Assembly: GCA_964057225.1 (NCBI GenBank)
Contig: OZ059900.1
Span: forward strand, 16,073,638 to 16,137,637
Source: Auanema rhodensis
Lineage: Eukaryota > Nematoda > Chromadorea > Rhabditida > Rhabditidae
Reading direction: 5' to 3'
Length of the DNA stretch: 64,000 nucleotides
Shown here: positions 61,066 through 64,000 of the stretch, in pieces
Layout: each line of letters begins with the position of its first letter
Numbering within the stretch: position 1 is the first letter of the stretch
Notes under the pieces: model-generated
The model's database searches: none
Told to the model about the DNA's origin: nothing
What the model saw: only the letters and a program-made list of their open reading frames with translations
Program-made: the position numbers and the translations under genes

Positions 61066-64000
61066 AAAAATTTTTCATAATCAAGGAATCACGTTCTAAA
61101 TATTATAACTCGCGTACAGGAAAGTTAATTAAAAACAGAAACGAAACTATTATTGCTATTATCTATTACACAAACAGTCCGTGTTCATGAAGATTGGTAT
61201 GATTGAGTAAACTAAGTCGTATTGTAATAAAGCTGTCATTCAAATGTTTGCGTATTGCGTACTGCCTGTTTCCAATTATATTATCAGTGCAGGCTCTGAA
61301 AGTTTTTATAATCAAGGAATCACGTTCTAAATATTATAACTCGCGTACAGGAAAGTTAATTAAAAACAGAAACGAAACTATTATTGCTATTATATATTAC
61401 ACAAGCAGTCCGTGTTCATGAAGCTTGATATAATTGAGTAAACTAAGTCGTATTGTAATAAAGCTGTCATTCAAATGTTTGCGTATTGCGTACTGCCTGT
61501 TTCCAATTATATTATCAGTGCAGGCTCTGAAAGTTTTTCATAATCAAGGAATCACGTTCTAAATATTATAACTCGCGTACAGGAAAGTTAATTAAAAACA
61601 GAAACAAAACTATTATTGCTATTATCTATTACACAAACAGTCCGTGTTCATGAAGATTGGTATGATTGAGTAAACTAAGTCGTATTGTAATAAAGCTGTC
61701 ATTCAAATGTTTGCGTATTGCGTACTGCCTGTTTCCAATTATATTATCAGTGCAGGCTCTGAAAGTTTTTCATAATCAAGGAATCACGTTCTAAATATTA
61801 TAACTCGCGTACAGGAAAGTTAATTAAAAACAGAAACGAAACTATTATTGCTATTATATATTACACAAGCAGTCCGTGTTCATGAAGCTTGATATAATTG
61901 AGTAAACTAAGTCGTATTGTAATAAAGCTGTCATTCAAATGTTTGCGTATTGCGTACTGCCTGTTTCCAATTATATTATCAGTGCAGGCTCTGAAAGTTT
62001 TTCATAATCAAGGAATCACGTTCTAAATATTATAACTCGCGTACAGGAAAGTTAATTAAAAACAGAAACGAAACTATTATTGCTATTATCTATTACACAA
62101 ACAGTCCGTGTTCATGAAGATTGGTATGATTGAGTAAACTAAGTCGTATTGTAATAAAGCTGTCATTCAAATGTTTGCGTATTGCGTACTGCCTGTTTCC
62201 AATTATATTATCAGTGCAGGCTCTGAAAGTTTTTCATAATCAAGGAATCACGTTCTAAATATTATAACTCGCGTACAGGAAAGTTAATTAAAAACAGAAA
62301 CGAAACTATTATTGCTATTATATATTACACAAGCAGTCCGTGTTCATGAAGCTTGATATAATTGAGTAAACTAAGTCGTATTGTAATAAAGCTGTCATTC
62401 AAATGTTTGCGTATTGCGTACTGCCTGTTTCCAATTATATTATCAGTGCAGGCTCTGAAAGTTTTTCATAATCAAGGAATCACGTTCTAAATATTATAAC
62501 TCGCGTACAGGAAAGTTAATTAAAAACAGAAACGAAACTATTATTGCTATTATATATTACACAAGCAGTCCGTGTTCATGAAGCTTGATATAATTGAGTA
62601 AACTAAGTCGTATTGTAATAAAGCTGTCATTCAAATATTTGCGTATCGCGTACTGCCTGTTTCCAGTTATATTATCAGTGCAGGCTCTAAAAATTTTTCA
62701 TAATCAAGGAATCACGTTCTAAATATTATAACTCGCGTACAGGAAAGTTAATTAAAAACAGAAACGAAACTATTATTGCTATTATATATTACACAAGCAG
62801 TCCGTGTTCATGAAGCTTGATATAATTGAGTAAACTAAGTCGTATTGTAATAAAGCTGTCATTCAAATGTTTACGTATTGCGTACTGCCTGTTTCCAATT
62901 ATATTATCAGTGCAGGCTCTGAAAGTTTTTCATAATCAAGGAATCACGTTCTAAATATTATAACTCGCGTACAGGAAAGTTAATTAAAAACAGAAACGAA
63001 ACTATTATTGCTATTATATATTACACAAGCAGTCCGTGTTCATGAAGCTTGATATAATTGAGTAAACTAAGTCGTATTGTAATAAAGCTGTCATTCAAAT
63101 GTTTGCGTATTGCGTACTGCCTGTGTCCAATTATATTATCAGTGCAGGCTCTGAAAGTTTTTCATAATCAAGGAATCACGTTCTAAATATTATAACTCGC
63201 GTACAGGAAAGTTAATTAAAAACAGAAACGAAACTATTATTGCTATTATATATTACACAAGCAGTCCGTGTTCATGAAGCTTGATATAATTGAGTAAACT
63301 AAGTCGTATTGTAATAAAGCTGTCATTCAAATATTTGCGTATCGCGTACTGCCTGTTTCCAGTTATATTATCAGTGCAGGCTCTAAAAATTTTTCATAAT
63401 CAAGGAATCACGTTCTAAATATTATAACTCGCGTACAGGAAAGTTAATTAAAAACAGAAACGAAACTATTATTGCTATTATCTATTACACAAGCAGTCCG
63501 TGTTCATGAAGCTTGATATAATTGAGTAAACTAAGTCGTATTGTAATAAAGCTGTCATTCAAATGTTTGCGTATTGCGTACTGCCTGTTTCCAATTATAT
63601 TATCAGTGCAGGCTCTGAAAGTTTCTCATAATCAAGGAATCACGTTCTAAATATTATAACTCGCGTACAGGAAAGTTAATTAAAAACAGAAACGAAACTA
63701 TTATTGCTATTATATATTACACAAGCAGTCCGTGTTCATGAAGCTTGATATAATTGAGTAAACTAAGTCGTATTGTAATAAAGCTGTCATTCAAATATTT
63801 GCGTATCGCGTACTGCCTGTTTCCAGTTATATTATCAGTGCAGGCTCTAAAAATTTTTCATAATCAAGGAATCACGTTCTAAATATTATAACTCGCGTAC
63901 AGGAAAGTTAATTAAAAACAGAAACGAAACTATTATTGCTATTATCTATTACACAAACAGTCCGTGTTCATGAAGATTGGTATGATTGAGTAAACTAAGT
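61066..64000 (+). repeat. Satellite B terminal part, mainly 232-bp monomers
   Basis: This regular stretch consists of GATATAATT monomers with CTGAAAG or CTAAAAATT, most ending ATATATTACACAAGCAG. One 231-bp monomer lies near 61,189 (TTTTTATAATC; open frame from TTG 61,203). The 225-bp GCCTGTTGCC class is absent here, so this part is more uniform than the mosaic before it. Private changes include TTTACGTATTG (near 62,870), CTGTGTCC (63,121) and GTTTCTCATAATC (near 63,623). The window ends in mid-monomer. Confidence 0.85.

Larger units (their letters stand above)
30503..64000 (+). repeat. Satellite B array, 232-bp basic monomer (about 145 copies)
   Basis: This head-to-tail array is best phased on GAAGCTTG or its GAAGATTG variant: 30,561; 30,793; 31,025; 31,257; 31,482; 31,714 and so on. 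The basic length is 232 bp. Recurrent indels make other classes. Loss of 7 bp in GCGTACTGCCTG, leaving GCCTG with GC microhomology, gives 225. Loss of C in TTTTTCATAATC gives 231, or 224 when combined with the 7-bp loss. A 9-bp insertion AACGAAGTC after AAGTC gives 240 or 241. An extra T in AAATTTTTTCATA gives 233. GAAGCTTG carries HindIII and GAAGATTG loses it, so HindIII should give a mixed ladder. I see no similarity to satellite A beyond short AT-rich words. The array continues past the window end. Family not recognised. Confidence 0.97.

Noticed and set aside
1-64000. CRISPR array
   Set aside because: The repeats are contiguous 342-bp and about 232-bp monomers with no unique spacers between short repeats.
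30503-64000. Satellite B as a diverged relative of satellite A
   Set aside because: Apart from short AT-rich words I see no alignable stretch on either strand, and the monomer lengths are unrelated.
1-64000. Bacterial or viral origin of the window
   Set aside because: There is no coding density at all, and the multi-level higher-order satellite structure is typical of eukaryotic heterochromatin.

Overview
The window is satellite DNA from end to end. It holds two unrelated tandem-repeat families that meet at one sharp junction near position 30,490. I find no protein-coding gene, rRNA, tRNA, transposon, CRISPR array or other unique sequence. Sixty-four kilobases of gapless, multi-level tandem repeats point to a eukaryotic chromosome in (peri)centromeric or other heterochromatin, in a long-read assembly. 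The sequence alone does not identify the species. An AT-rich invertebrate such as an insect would fit, but that is inference.

Positions 1-30,490 are satellite A: a 342-bp monomer, all head to tail on the same strand, 89 full copies plus a 52-bp remnant, with period exactly 342 and no length variant that I could find. Diagnostic point variants show nested higher-order repeats (HORs). An older pentamer domain (1,710-bp unit) fills 1-4,788 and reappears in part at 29,413-30,490. Between these lie two consecutive copies of a 36-monomer block, 12,312 bp each (4,789-17,100 and 17,101-29,412). Each block holds a degenerate tetramer periodicity and a nested trimer duplication.

Positions 30,485-30,502 are the A/B junction. 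Satellite A stops in mid-monomer, a short filler bracketed by two ATGAG motifs follows, and satellite B starts in mid-monomer.

Positions 30,503-64,000 are satellite B: about 145 monomers of 232 bp, with length classes of 224, 225, 231, 233, 240 and 241 bp made by a few recurrent indels. Its higher-order structure is a mosaic: dimers of about 457, 464 and 471 bp, tetramers of 921 bp, a pentamer of 1,147 bp, tandem blocks of 2,292 and 2,525 bp, and dispersed direct duplications at offsets of 3,706 and 7,365 bp. The 72-75 codon open frames in a few B monomers start at TTG and exist only because a 1-bp deletion puts those monomers in phase. I treat them as chance frames.

The features most likely to have a function are in the satellite A monomer. 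One is a strong dyad that could form a hairpin or cruciform. The other is a minus-strand 17-bp site matching the mammalian CENP-B box consensus at 12 of 17 positions, with a weaker plus-strand partner abutting the hairpin. These are candidates for centromere-protein binding or non-B DNA, not demonstrated functions.
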